A DNA stretch of 64,000 nt from Hydrogenophaga sp. IBVHS2 (lineage in GTDB: Bacteria; Pseudomonadota; Gammaproteobacteria; Burkholderiales; Burkholderiaceae_C). The stretch is taken from positions 1-64,000 of the forward strand of contig NZ_NFUT01000002.1 of the NCBI RefSeq assembly GCF_002127215.1. Reading direction: 5' to 3'. Both the position numbers and the translations under genes were made by a program. Position 1 is the stretch's first letter. Every line of letters begins with the position of its first letter. Shown piece by piece: positions 11,506 through 20,738 of the stretch. The notes under the pieces are model-generated. The model ran no database searches, was not told the DNA's origin, and worked only from the letters and a program-made list of their open reading frames with translations.

Positions 11506-12470
11506 CAGTCCAGCTGGATGTTCAGACCCTTGATGAGCGTCTGCATCTTGCCGGCCTCGGCCTTGATCAGGGCCTCGAACTGCTCGGGCGTGCCCACCAC
11601 CACCTCGGAGCCGATCTCCAGCCACTTTTCCTTGAAGGCCGGGTCGGCAAAGATGGCCTGGATCTCGGCATTCAGGCGGGTGACGATGGGCTTGGGGGTG
11701 CCGGCCGTGGTCGAGATGCCGTGCCAGGCGTAGTACTCGAAGTCGGCATAGCCCAGCTCGCTGATCGAGGGCACATCGGGCAGCAGGGGCGAGCGGGTTT
11801 TGGTGGTCACGGCCAGCGGACGCAGCTTGCCCGCCTTGATGTGCGGCAGCGAGCTGCCCAGGATGTCGAACATGCTGGTGATCTGGCCGCCCATGAGGTC
11901 GACGATGGCCGGGCCGGCGCCCTTGTAGGGGATGTGGTCGATCTCGACCTTGGCCTTGGACTTGAACAGTTCGCCCCCCAGGTGCTGCGGCGTGCCGTTG
12001 CTGGCCGAGCCGAAGGTGATGCGGTTGGTCGGGTTGCGGGCGGCCTCCACATAGTCCTTGAAGCTGCGGATCTTGCTGTTGGTCTCGGACACCTCCAGCA
12101 CCAGCGGGAACTTCGAGATCTGGATGACGGGTGCCAGATCCTTCACCGGATCGAAGCCCAGCCGGGGATAGAGGTACTGGTTGGCCGACAGGTTGCCGCT
12201 GGCGGCCAGCAGGATGGTGTAGCCGTCGGGCTTGGCGCGCACCACCTGGCCGGTGCCGATGTTGCCGCTGGCACCGGCCTTGTTCTCCACCACCACCGGC
12301 ACGTTCAGGCGCTTGGACAGGGCAGGGCCGATCAGGCGGGCCATCAGGTCGGTGGGGCCGCCGGGCGGGAAGGGCACCACGAAGGTGATGGGGCGGCTGG
12401 GCCAGGCGTCCTGGGCCAGGGCGGCCAGCGGCAGGAGCAGGGCAGCGATGAGGCTGGCTTTGAATTTCAT
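11505..12470 (-). CDS. Bug/TctC-family periplasmic solute-binding protein
   Basis: Protein of 321 residues with a signal peptide (MKFKASLIAALLLPLAALAQ) followed by the Bug-family signature WPSRPITFVVPFPPGGPTDLMAR and the later DILGSSLPHIKAGKLRPLAVTTKTRSPLLPDVPSISELG. Bug proteins bind carboxylates or amides in the periplasm and are hugely expanded in Burkholderiales, mostly as orphans without TctAB membrane partners, as here. It follows the carboxymuconolactone-decarboxylase-like gene by 40 bp on the same strand, with a LysR regulator upstream in the opposite direction. Confidence 0.92.
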   Translation of the reverse strand: MKFKASLIAALLLPLAALAQDAWPSRPITFVVPFPPGGPTDLMARLIGPALSKRLNVPVVVENKAGASGNIGTGQVVRAKPDGYTILLAASGNLSANQYLYPRLGFDPVKDLAPVIQISKFPLVLEVSETNSKIRSFKDYVEAARNPTNRITFGSASNGTPQHLGGELFKSKAKVEIDHIPYKGAGPAIVDLMGGQITSMFDILGSSLPHIKAGKLRPLAVTTKTRSPLLPDVPSISELGYADFEYYAWHGISTTAGTPKPIVTRLNAEIQAIFADPAFKEKWLEIGSEVVVGTPEQFEALIKAEAGKMQTLIKGLNIQLD

Positions 12471-12510
12471 GGTGTCGTCTCCGGTGGTTGTTGTGGGTGG
12501 GAAAAACGGG

Positions 12511-13035
12511 TCAGCGGGCGTCTTGCGAGTGGATCTGCAGCGCCTCCAGGAAGCGCGAGACCATGTTGTAGGCCGCCACCGTGGCGGTGATCTCCACCAC
12601 CTGCTGCGGCGGGTGCAGGGCGGCCACGCGCTGGAACACCGCATCGGGCACCTGCACCTGGCGCGTCATGGCATCGGTGTAGGCCAGCACCGCCCGCTGC
12701 TGCTCGTCGAACAGGGGGCTGGCTTCCCAGTGCTCCAGCGCATCGAGCTGGGCCTGGCTGATGCCCTCGTGCAGCGCGATGGGGGCGTGCTGGTCGGCCT
12801 CGTAAGGCGCGTGGTTGAGCAGGGCCACCCGCATGATGATGAGTTCGCGCAGGCCGCCGGGCAGCGAGTTCTTCTGGCGGATGGCGGTGAGGTACGTCAG
12901 CCAGCCCTCGGCAATCGGCCCGCTGTGCAGCAGCATCTGGTAGAGGTGCAGCAGGTGGCCACGCTCGGCCACGATGCGATCGGCCAGGGGACGCACCTCG
13001 TCGCGGGTGCAGTCGGCATAAGGAAGACGGGCCAC
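12511..13035 (-). CDS. Carboxymuconolactone decarboxylase/AhpD-like protein
   Basis: Protein of 174 residues in the carboxymuconolactone decarboxylase family: LPGGLRELIIMRVALLNHAPYEADQHAPIALHEGISQAQLDAL is the typical helix pair. The CxxC of AhpD is absent; its place reads NHAPYEADQH, so this is not a thiol peroxidase partner. I start at the GTG at 13035, which has AGGACGAG upstream; no nearer ATG fits. It forms an apparent operon with the Bug protein and is divergent from the LysR gene, so it probably acts on a small cyclic acid; the substrate is unknown. Confidence 0.78.
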   Translation of the reverse strand: MARLPYADCTRDEVRPLADRIVAERGHLLHLYQMLLHSGPIAEGWLTYLTAIRQKNSLPGGLRELIIMRVALLNHAPYEADQHAPIALHEGISQAQLDALEHWEASPLFDEQQRAVLAYTDAMTRQVQVPDAVFQRVAALHPPQQVVEITATVAAYNMVSRFLEALQIHSQDAR

Positions 13036-13087
13036 GGATCTCGTCCTGGGTGATGGAGGAGCGCCGATTCTGTGGCGGGCCGATTGA

Positions 13088-13101
13088 TATGAGAAATTCA
13101 T
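13088..13101. promoter_or_regulatory. LysR-type operator (T-N11-A dyad)
   Basis: Between the divergent lysR and carboxymuconolactone-decarboxylase genes sits a dyad ATGA-N5-TCAT (13089-13101), framed as T-N11-A, the general LysR-box form. The position between divergent promoters is where LysR proteins usually bind. The region is AT-rich compared with its surroundings. Confidence 0.5.
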
Positions 13102-13129
13102 TTTGTCGATCGATTTATCATCCATCGGC

Positions 13130-14071
13130 ATGAATATCTCGCCCAAGCAGCTGCGCATGTTCCTGGTGCTGTCGGACACGCTGAACTTCAGCAAGGCCGC
13201 CGAACAGCTGTTCATCTCGCAGCCCGCGCTCACCAAGGCCATCCAGGATCTGGAAGAGGCACTCGGGCTCACCCTGTTCGAGCGCACCACCCGCAGCGTG
13301 CGCATCACGCCCAGCGGCGCACGCATGGCCACCGTGGCCCGCTCGGTGCTGGGCGAGTTCGAGGCCGGGCTGCAGCGCTTCCAGTCGTCGGCCGAACGCG
13401 AGGCCGCGCAGGTGGCCATCGCCGCCTGGCCGTCGCTGGCCCATGGCGTGCTGCCCACGGTGTGCGCCGTGCTGGAGCGCCAGCGGCCGGGGGTCCAGAT
13501 CACGCTGCACGACGAGACCAACAGCGCCTGCCTGCAACGGCTGCTCAACCACCAGGCCGACTTCGCGCTGGCCTCGGTGTCGCCGACCCATCCGGAGCTG
13601 CGCTACGAAGAACTGCTGCGGGACCGTTTCGTGCTGCTGTCCTGCGGCCGATGGCGCAAGCGGGTGCGCCCCCGGATGCACATGGACGATCTGCTGGAGC
13701 TGCCGCTGATCACGCTCACCGACGCCAGCACCGCCATGCGCTACATGAGCGCGGCCTACCTGCAGCGCGGCATCGAATACCGGCCCCGGATGCAGGTGGA
13801 CCAGGTCACCACGGTGGCCGGCCTGATCCGCCGGGAGGTCGGGGTGGCGGTGCTGCCCTGGCTGGGCGTGATGCCGCTGCTGCCCATGCCCGGCCTGCAG
13901 ACCAGCGAGATCGTGGACGGCCCGCTGCGCTCGGTGGGCATCGTCACCCGCCGCCTGGGCCATCCCACGCCGCTGGCCCAGGCCGCCATGGAAGAGGTGC
14001 GCTCGGTCGGCCGCGAGCTCGTTGCCCGCCATCCGGGCTGGCTGCTGCCGCCGTCGGCGCGGCGGCGCTGA
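13130..14071 (+). CDS. LysR family transcriptional regulator
   Basis: Protein of 313 residues. The N-terminal winged helix-turn-helix reads LRMFLVLSDTLNFSKAAEQLFISQPALTKAIQDLE; the C-terminal substrate-binding domain follows from about residue 85. I prefer the ATG at 13130 (MNISPKQLRMF); a TTG at 13103 in frame is also possible. It is divergent from the decarboxylase/Bug operon and likely controls it through the dyad at 13088-13101. Confidence 0.9.
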   Translation: MNISPKQLRMFLVLSDTLNFSKAAEQLFISQPALTKAIQDLEEALGLTLFERTTRSVRITPSGARMATVARSVLGEFEAGLQRFQSSAEREAAQVAIAAWPSLAHGVLPTVCAVLERQRPGVQITLHDETNSACLQRLLNHQADFALASVSPTHPELRYEELLRDRFVLLSCGRWRKRVRPRMHMDDLLELPLITLTDASTAMRYMSAAYLQRGIEYRPRMQVDQVTTVAGLIRREVGVAVLPWLGVMPLLPMPGLQTSEIVDGPLRSVGIVTRRLGHPTPLAQAAMEEVRSVGRELVARHPGWLLPPSARRR

Positions 14072-14095
14072 AGCGGGCCTGCGGCCCGCTGCGCT

Positions 14096-15154
14096 TCAGC
14101 GCTTGTCGGCCAGGAAGGCCAGCACCGCGGCATGGAAGCGATCGGGCGCTTCCAGGTGCGGCACATGGCCCACGTTGTCGAACTCCACCAGCTGCGCGCC
14201 CGGAATGCGCTTCTGCGCGTCCTTGCCCAGCTGCGGGTAGTTGCCCAGGTTCTTCACCGCCTCGGGCGGGGCGAAGCGGCGGCCGAACACGGTGCGGTCG
14301 AGCTGGCCGATGGCCAGCAGCACCGGCACCTTGAGCTGCGGCAGCTCGTTGTAGGTGGGGCCCTCGTAGATCATCTGGTAGGTCAGGGCCGACACGTGCG
14401 CGAAGCGCGGGTACTCGGGGCTGCGCTGCACGCGCGAGAACTGTTCGACGAAGCGTTCGAACTCCGGACGGTAGTTGTCCTTGAAGTAGCTCTTGATGAA
14501 GGCGCGGTAGCTGGTGGTGGTCTGGGCCATTTCCAGCCGGGTCAGGTTGGCGGTCTGCTGCGGGGGAATGGCCGGCACATAGTCTTCCAGCCCCAGCGGG
14601 TTCTCCAGCACCAGGGCCGAAACCCGGTCCGGGTGCCGGCGCGCAAAGTGCACGCCCAGCATGCCGCCCATGCTGTTGGCCACGATGGCCACCCGGCCCA
14701 CCTTCAGGTGGTCGAGCACGCGCACCGTGTTGTCGGCCAGCATGGCAAAGGTGTAGCGGATCTCGGGCTTGGACGACTTGCCGAAACCGATCTGGTCGAG
14801 CGCCACCACCCGGTAGCCCTTGGCCGACAGCGCCCGCAGCGTGTTCTCCCAGTAGTCGGCACCGAAGTTCTTGCCGTGCAGCAGCACCACGGTCTGGCCG
14901 TTGGGGGCGGTGGTGGGCGCCACATCCATGTAGGCCATGCGCACCAGCTTGCCTTCGAGCTCGAACTGCAGGTACTGAACCGGGAACGGATAGGCCCAGC
15001 CTTCCATGGCGGCGCCCAGGGGCTCGGTGTGGTCGTAGGTGGGTTCGGTGGCCTTGGCGGCCGGGGTGGCCGTCGGTGCGGCGGCGTTCGGTGTGGCACA
15101 GCCGGCGATCAGGGCGGCCGCGGACAGCAGGCAGGCAAGCGTGAGGTGGCGCAT
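14096..15154 (-). CDS. Alpha/beta-hydrolase lipoprotein
   Basis: Protein of 352 residues. It begins with a lipoprotein signal (LLSAAALIAGC, lipobox LIAGC), so it should be anchored in the envelope. Alpha/beta-hydrolase core: VVLLHGKNFGADYW oxyanion segment, nucleophile Ser in VANSMGGMLG, acid Asp in GQLDRTVFG and His in NVGHVPHLE. The nucleophile elbow has Ala where the usual GxSxG has its first Gly. The start is the ATG at 15154. It lies 99 bp downstream of livF on the same strand and may be transcribed with that operon. Substrate unknown. Confidence 0.85.
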   Translation of the reverse strand: MRHLTLACLLSAAALIAGCATPNAAAPTATPAAKATEPTYDHTEPLGAAMEGWAYPFPVQYLQFELEGKLVRMAYMDVAPTTAPNGQTVVLLHGKNFGADYWENTLRALSAKGYRVVALDQIGFGKSSKPEIRYTFAMLADNTVRVLDHLKVGRVAIVANSMGGMLGVHFARRHPDRVSALVLENPLGLEDYVPAIPPQQTANLTRLEMAQTTTSYRAFIKSYFKDNYRPEFERFVEQFSRVQRSPEYPRFAHVSALTYQMIYEGPTYNELPQLKVPVLLAIGQLDRTVFGRRFAPPEAVKNLGNYPQLGKDAQKRIPGAQLVEFDNVGHVPHLEAPDRFHAAVLAFLADKR

Positions 15155-15253
15155 GGGGTGTGTCTCGTCTTTTGTGATGGGGGAACAGGTTCCGCCCCGC
15201 TGGGCGAAACCCGCCAAGCGTAGCGCCAGACCGGCTTGCCCGCGCCGGCCCCC

Positions 15254-15960
<707 letters not shown>

Positions 15961-15961
<1 letters not shown>

Positions 15962-16710
15962 CAGGTCTTCTCCCCGAAATACGCCGTCTGCACAGCCGCG
16001 TTGGCGCGCACCTCGGCCGGCCGGCCCTCGGCCAGCTTCTGGCCCTGGTGCATCACCACCACATGGTCCGACAGGTTCATCACCAGCTCCACGTCGTGCT
16101 CGACCAGCAGGATGGTCAGGCCGTGGTCGCGCGAGAGGCGCCGGATCAGTGCCTCGGTCTCGTGCGTGTCGCTGTGGCTCATGCCCTGGGTGGGTTCGTC
16201 GAGCAGCAGCATGCGAGGTCGCGAGGCCAGCGACACCGCGATCTCCAGCCGGCGCTGCTCGCCGTGCGACAGGTAGCCGGCCAGTTCCCCGGCCTTGCCG
16301 CCCAGGTCGAACTGCTCCAGCAGCTCGTCCACCCGGCGCAGCGCCGTGCTGCTGTGCTGCACCGGGCGCAGCAGGCCGCGCCCCTGCTCCAGGAACTGGG
16401 CCGCCAGGCGCAGGTTCTCGCGCACGCTCAGGTCGAAGAACAGGTTGGTGATCTGGAAGGATCGCGACAGGCCGCTGGCCAGCAGCCGGTGAGGCGGCTG
16501 CGCGGTGACATCGACGCCGTCGAACCGGACCGAGCCCGCCGTGGGCCGGATGGCGCCGCTGATGAGGTTGAACAGGCTGCTCTTGCCCGCCCCGTTGGGC
16601 CCGATGACCGCGGTGATGGCGCCTTGCCGGGCTTCGAAGCTCACATCGTTGACCGCCTTGAGCGCACCGAACTGCACGCTCAGGCCCTGCACCGAAAGGA
16701 TGGGGGTCAT
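15961..16710 (-). CDS. livG: Branched-chain-type ABC transporter ATPase LivG
   Basis: ATPase of 249 residues with Walker A GPNGAGKSS, signature LSHGEQRRLEIAVSLA (His in place of the usual second Gly, as in many LivG proteins), Walker B LLLDEPTQGM and switch VEHDVELVM. It works with LivF on the cytoplasmic side of LivHM. It overlaps livM by ATGA at its start and livF by one base at its end. Confidence 0.92.
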
Positions 16711-17750
16711 GTCCGGTCTCCTGCGGAGTGGTGGCGCCGGTCCAGCCAGCGTTGCAGCACCGGCGTGGCATAGCCGATCAGGCCGCGCGGCATGAGGATC
16801 ACCACCACCACGAACAGCACGCCGATCACGATGTGGTGGTGCGCGGTGAACGATCCCACCACCGAGCGCAGGCCGGTCAGGATGGCCGAGCCGTACAGCG
16901 GCCCGATCAGCGTTCCGGTGCCGCCCACGATGACATTGATCACCGCATGGCCCGAGACCTGGAAGAACATCAGTTCGGGCGACACGAAGCCGCGCAGCAT
17001 GGGGTAGAGCGCACCGCTGACCCCGGCGATGCAGGCCGCCGCCACGAAGGCGCCCAGCTTGTAGCGCCAGGCGTCCACGCCCAGGAAGGCCACCCGGTGT
17101 TCATTGATGCGGATGGCATCGAGCTGCCGGCCCATGGGGGTGTCCATGAGGTAGCGCAGCGCGAGGTAGAACGCACCGATCAGGCCGAGCACCAGCAGGA
17201 AGAACACCTGCGGCGTACCCGAGCCCAGCCCGGGCGCAATGGCAGCCGCCGGCACGCCGATGATGCCGTCGGAGGCCCCCAGTTCGCGGGTGTTGTAGAT
17301 CAGCTTGGAGATCACCTGGGCCAGACCGAAGCTGATCAGCGCGAAGTACACGCCCTTGGAGCGGATGGCGATCAGCCCGCCCACCAGACCGGCCAGGGCG
17401 CTGAACACCAGCGCCACGGCCAGGGCCAGCCAGAGCGAATCGGTCCAGTGCTTGAGCACCAGGGCCGACACATAGGCACCCAGCCCGAAGAACAGCGCCT
17501 GGCCCAGCGGCAGCAGCCCGACCCGGCCCAGCAGCAGGTCGACCGACAGGGCCAGACCGCCGAAGATCAGGGCTTCGGTGGCCAGGCGCAGGTAGAACAC
17601 GTCGCCCAGGGCCAGCGCCACCGCGCCGAACAGCAGCGCACCGGCAAAGAAGACGATGGCCAGCCAGGAGGCGGCCGACAGGCGCCGGGCCGGTGCCCGG
17701 TGGGCGGCCGGGGCCGCAGCCACCGCCGTGGTCGTGATGGGGTGGCTCAT
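16707..17750 (-). CDS. livM: Branched-chain-type ABC permease LivM
   Basis: Inner-membrane permease of 347 residues with about ten hydrophobic segments. Family motifs are LSVDLLLGRVGLLPLGQALFFGLGAYVSA, IRSKGVYFALISFGLAQ and the EAA-like cytoplasmic loop INEHRVAFLGVDAWRYK. The N-terminus carries a roughly 25-residue Ala/Thr-rich extension before the first helix. It starts one base after the livH stop. Confidence 0.92.
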   Translation of the reverse strand: MSHPITTTAVAAAPAAHRAPARRLSAASWLAIVFFAGALLFGAVALALGDVFYLRLATEALIFGGLALSVDLLLGRVGLLPLGQALFFGLGAYVSALVLKHWTDSLWLALAVALVFSALAGLVGGLIAIRSKGVYFALISFGLAQVISKLIYNTRELGASDGIIGVPAAAIAPGLGSGTPQVFFLLVLGLIGAFYLALRYLMDTPMGRQLDAIRINEHRVAFLGVDAWRYKLGAFVAAACIAGVSGALYPMLRGFVSPELMFFQVSGHAVINVIVGGTGTLIGPLYGSAILTGLRSVVGSFTAHHHIVIGVLFVVVVILMPRGLIGYATPVLQRWLDRRHHSAGDRT

Positions 17751-17751
17751 G

Positions 17752-18645
17752 TCAGGCGCTCCCCAGCTTGCCGAACAGGCCTTGCGGGCGCCACATCAGC
17801 ACCAGCACCATGATCCCGAACAGCAGCGGATCGCTCCACACCGGCGAGATGTACAGGCTGGAGATGGACTGCACCTGGGTGAGCAGCAGGCCGGCCAGCA
17901 CCGCGCCCTTGATCGAGCCCATGCCGCCGATGATGACCACGCTGAACGCGATCAGCACGAAGTCGCGGCCCATGGTGGGGAACACCGAGTAGATCGGCGC
18001 CAGCAGCACCCCGGAGATGCCGGCCAGGGCCACACCGAAGGCGAAGGTGGCGGCATAGACCCGCTGCACCGGCACCCCCAGCGAGGCGCTCATGTGCCGG
18101 TCGTAGGCGGCGGCGCGCACCACCGCACCCAGCGAGGTGCGGAACACCAGCAGCCACACGGCGGTGATCAGCGCCCCGCCCAGCAGCATCACGAACAGCC
18201 GGTAGTTGGGGAAGAACAGGCCCAGCACCTCGGTGGCACCGGCAATCGGCGCCTCCACCCGCAGCGGGTTGGCACCGAAGACGATCTTCAGCGCGTCCTC
18301 CAGCACCACGGCCACGCCGAAGGTCAGCAGCAGGGTCAGCGTGTGCCGGTCCTTGCTGTGGAACACCCGCTGGATCAGGCCGCGCTCGGTGGCATACCCG
18401 AGCACCGCCATGAGCAGTGGCGTGAGCACCAGGGCCCACCAGAACGACAGCCCCAGACCGAGCAGGGCCACCGCCAGGTAGGCGCCGATGGCATAGAACT
18501 CGCCGTGCGCCATGTTGATGACATCCAGCAGGCCGAAGATGATGGTCAGCCCCAGCGCCATCAGCACCACGGCCACGCCGATGGACAGGCCGTTGATCAT
18601 CTGGGGCGCCAGGACGAACTGCAACCAGTCCAGAGCGTGGTTCAT
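17752..18645 (-). CDS. livH: Branched-chain-type ABC permease LivH
   Basis: Inner-membrane permease of 297 residues. LivH motifs include NGLSIGVAVVLMALGLTIIFGLLDVINMAHGEFYAIGAY and VVIIGGMGSIKGAVLAGLLL. The start is the ATG at 18645 (MNHALDWLQFVL), 22 bp after the livK stop. It forms the transmembrane channel with LivM. Confidence 0.92.
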   Translation of the reverse strand: MNHALDWLQFVLAPQMINGLSIGVAVVLMALGLTIIFGLLDVINMAHGEFYAIGAYLAVALLGLGLSFWWALVLTPLLMAVLGYATERGLIQRVFHSKDRHTLTLLLTFGVAVVLEDALKIVFGANPLRVEAPIAGATEVLGLFFPNYRLFVMLLGGALITAVWLLVFRTSLGAVVRAAAYDRHMSASLGVPVQRVYAATFAFGVALAGISGVLLAPIYSVFPTMGRDFVLIAFSVVIIGGMGSIKGAVLAGLLLTQVQSISSLYISPVWSDPLLFGIMVLVLMWRPQGLFGKLGSA

Positions 18646-18667
18646 GGTGTGGCTCTCGGCAAGGGCA

Positions 18668-19843
18668 TCAGAAGCGGGTGCAGACGTCGGCGCCGATGGC
18701 GGCATCGGCCTTGACCTGGCCCACCACCTCGAACTGGCCGCCGTTGACCCGCATGGCGTACATGTCCTGCATGGCCTGGTGATCACCGGCGCGCATGGTC
18801 TTGACGCCCTGCGGCGTGGACCACTGCAGCCCGCGCATGGCGGCGCGCACCTTGTCGGTGTCGGTGCTGCCGGCCTTCTCGACCGCCGCCTTGTAGAAGA
18901 ACAGCACGCCGTAGCTGTCGGCGCCATAGAGGTCGGGCTTGGCCTTGTTGGCGGCCTCGAAGTCGGCCACGAACTTGCGGTTCTCCGGCGAGTCGATGCT
19001 GGTGGCGTAGCCCACACCGGTGACGAAGCCGTCGGCCGCCTTGCCGATGGCCGGCAGGTTCTGCGAGGTCACGGTGCCCGAGGCGCCCACCACCTGCACA
19101 TTGCGGCTGATGCCGAACTCGGCCATCTGCGAGAACAGGCGCACCGTGTCGTTGCCGGCCACCGAGGTGTAGATGACGGCCGGGCGCGAGGAGCGCATCT
19201 GACCGAAGAAGGGCGAGTAGTCCTTGTTGTCCAGCGGGGCGAACACCTCGCCCACCGACTTGGCGCCCTTGGCCTCGGCCGCCTGCTTGAAGGCGGCCAC
19301 CGTGCTGCGGCCCATCTCGTAATCGGGGCCGAGGTAGAACACGTTGGCATTCGGCCGGGTGCCGGCCATCCAGTCGGCCAGGGCAGCGGACTGCATGCCG
19401 GCGCGGGCGTTGACGCGGAACACGTTGGGCGAACACTTGTCGCCGGTGATCGAGTCCGCAAAGGACACGGTGGTGGCAATGAGGCGGTTGTTGCGCTCGG
19501 CCAGCTGGCCCACGGCCAGGGTGGAGCCGCTGTTGACGGTGCCGGTCAGGAAGTCGACCTTGTTCACCTGGAACAGCTTCTCGGCCTTCTGCACCGCCAC
19601 CGCCGGATTGGCTTCCTCGTCTTCATAGACGAGTTCCAGCGGGCGCCCGGCCACGCCGCCGGCGGCATTGATCTGGCGCGCCGCCAGATCGAGGCCCCAC
19701 TTCACCTGCTGGCCGATGCCGGCGTAGGTGCCCGAGAGCGGCGTGACCACGCCGATGCGGATCGGCGTGTTCTGGGCCAGGGCGCTGCCGGCGAGGCAGG
19801 CCAGGGCCAGGGCGATGGGGGTGGTGCGGAAGGTGTTTTTCAT
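18668..19843 (-). CDS. livK: LivK-type periplasmic binding protein
   Basis: Type I periplasmic binding protein of 391 residues. Signal peptide: MKNTFRTTPIALALACLAGSALAQ. The mature N-terminus IRIGVVTPLSGTYAGIGQQVKWGLDLAARQINAAGG is the classic start of this family. A strong ribosome-binding site (AGGAG) precedes the ATG at 19843. As the only binding protein of the operon it sets specificity; the catabolic neighbours suggest an organic acid ligand. Confidence 0.92.
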   Translation of the reverse strand: MKNTFRTTPIALALACLAGSALAQNTPIRIGVVTPLSGTYAGIGQQVKWGLDLAARQINAAGGVAGRPLELVYEDEEANPAVAVQKAEKLFQVNKVDFLTGTVNSGSTLAVGQLAERNNRLIATTVSFADSITGDKCSPNVFRVNARAGMQSAALADWMAGTRPNANVFYLGPDYEMGRSTVAAFKQAAEAKGAKSVGEVFAPLDNKDYSPFFGQMRSSRPAVIYTSVAGNDTVRLFSQMAEFGISRNVQVVGASGTVTSQNLPAIGKAADGFVTGVGYATSIDSPENRKFVADFEAANKAKPDLYGADSYGVLFFYKAAVEKAGSTDTDKVRAAMRGLQWSTPQGVKTMRAGDHQAMQDMYAMRVNGGQFEVVGQVKADAAIGADVCTRF

Positions 19844-19879
19844 GTTTGTCTCCTGGGTTGGAACGGGGGCGGGACGGGA

Positions 19880-20692
19880 TCAGGTGCCGTTGAAGCGGGC
19901 ACGGCGCTTGTCGTGGAAGGCCTCCACGCCTTCGCGGAAATCGTTCGAGCTGCGCAGGCGCGAGTAGCAGTGGCCCTCGAGCTCGATCGCAATCGACAGC
20001 GGCGAGTCTTCGGTGTCGTTGAGCAGCTTCTTGGCGGTGCGCTGGGCCAGCGGCGAGAAGCCGCGCAGCTCTTCGACCAGGGCGTCGGTGGCGGCCTCGA
20101 GCTCGTGGTCGGGCACGCATTCGGTGGCCACGCCCCAGTCGTAGGCCTGGGCACCGCCGATGCGGCGGCTGCGCATCACGATGTCCTTGGTGCGGGTGAT
20201 GCCCACCATCTTCTGCAGCCGGGCCGAACCGCCGGAGCCGGGAATCTGGCCCAGCTTCTGTTCCGGCAGGGCGTACAGCGTGGTCGGCGTGGCCAGCCGG
20301 AAATCGCAGGCCAGCGAGATCTCGAAGCCCACGCCGAAGCAGTAGCCCCGGCCGGCGGCGATCACCGGCTTGCTGCAGCGCGCCGGGGCCGCCACGTTCC
20401 AGGCCAGCTTGCTCACATGCTCGGGCGAGGCTTCCAGAAAGCCGCTGATGTTGCCGCCGCTGGAGAAGTGTTCGCCTTCGGCACGCAGCACGATCACGCG
20501 CACATCGTCGTTGGCATCGAGTGCCTCGAAGGTGATGCGCAGCTGCTCGCGCTGCGTCATGGAAATGACGTTGAACGGCGGGCGGCAGAGGATGATGTCG
20601 GCGCGCTGGCGGGCCGGGTCGATCTCGACGCGGTAGCCGTCGAGGGTGGCGCTCAGGGTGAGCGCGGGGTGCTTGAGGTCGTTGAGCTGCAT
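19880..20692 (-). CDS. Enoyl-CoA hydratase/isomerase family protein
   Basis: Crotonase-fold protein of 270 residues. The two oxyanion-hole loops are visible: EGEHFSSGGNISGF and AGRGYCFGVGFEISLACDFRLA. A Glu in LPEQKLGQIPGSGGSARLQKMVG matches the usual catalytic glutamate region. The segment between hydrolytic loops is not diagnostic enough to tell hydratase, isomerase or hydratase-lyase apart. The start is the ATG at 20692. It sits between the CoA ligase gene (46 bp upstream) and livK (36 bp downstream), so it probably acts on the ligase product after further steps. Confidence 0.85.
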   Translation of the reverse strand: MQLNDLKHPALTLSATLDGYRVEIDPARQRADIILCRPPFNVISMTQREQLRITFEALDANDDVRVIVLRAEGEHFSSGGNISGFLEASPEHVSKLAWNVAAPARCSKPVIAAGRGYCFGVGFEISLACDFRLATPTTLYALPEQKLGQIPGSGGSARLQKMVGITRTKDIVMRSRRIGGAQAYDWGVATECVPDHELEAATDALVEELRGFSPLAQRTAKKLLNDTEDSPLSIAIELEGHCYSRLRSSNDFREGVEAFHDKRRARFNGT

Positions 20693-20738
20693 GGCGTCCT
20701 GCGGGGTTGGGGGAGGGGATCGGAGGGAGGGGGCCGGA

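Noticed and set aside
19880-20692. Feruloyl-CoA hydratase-lyase (Ech/HCHL)
   Set aside because: Only generic crotonase motifs are visible; the residues specific to the hydratase-lyase cannot be confirmed, and no vanillin dehydrogenase is adjacent.
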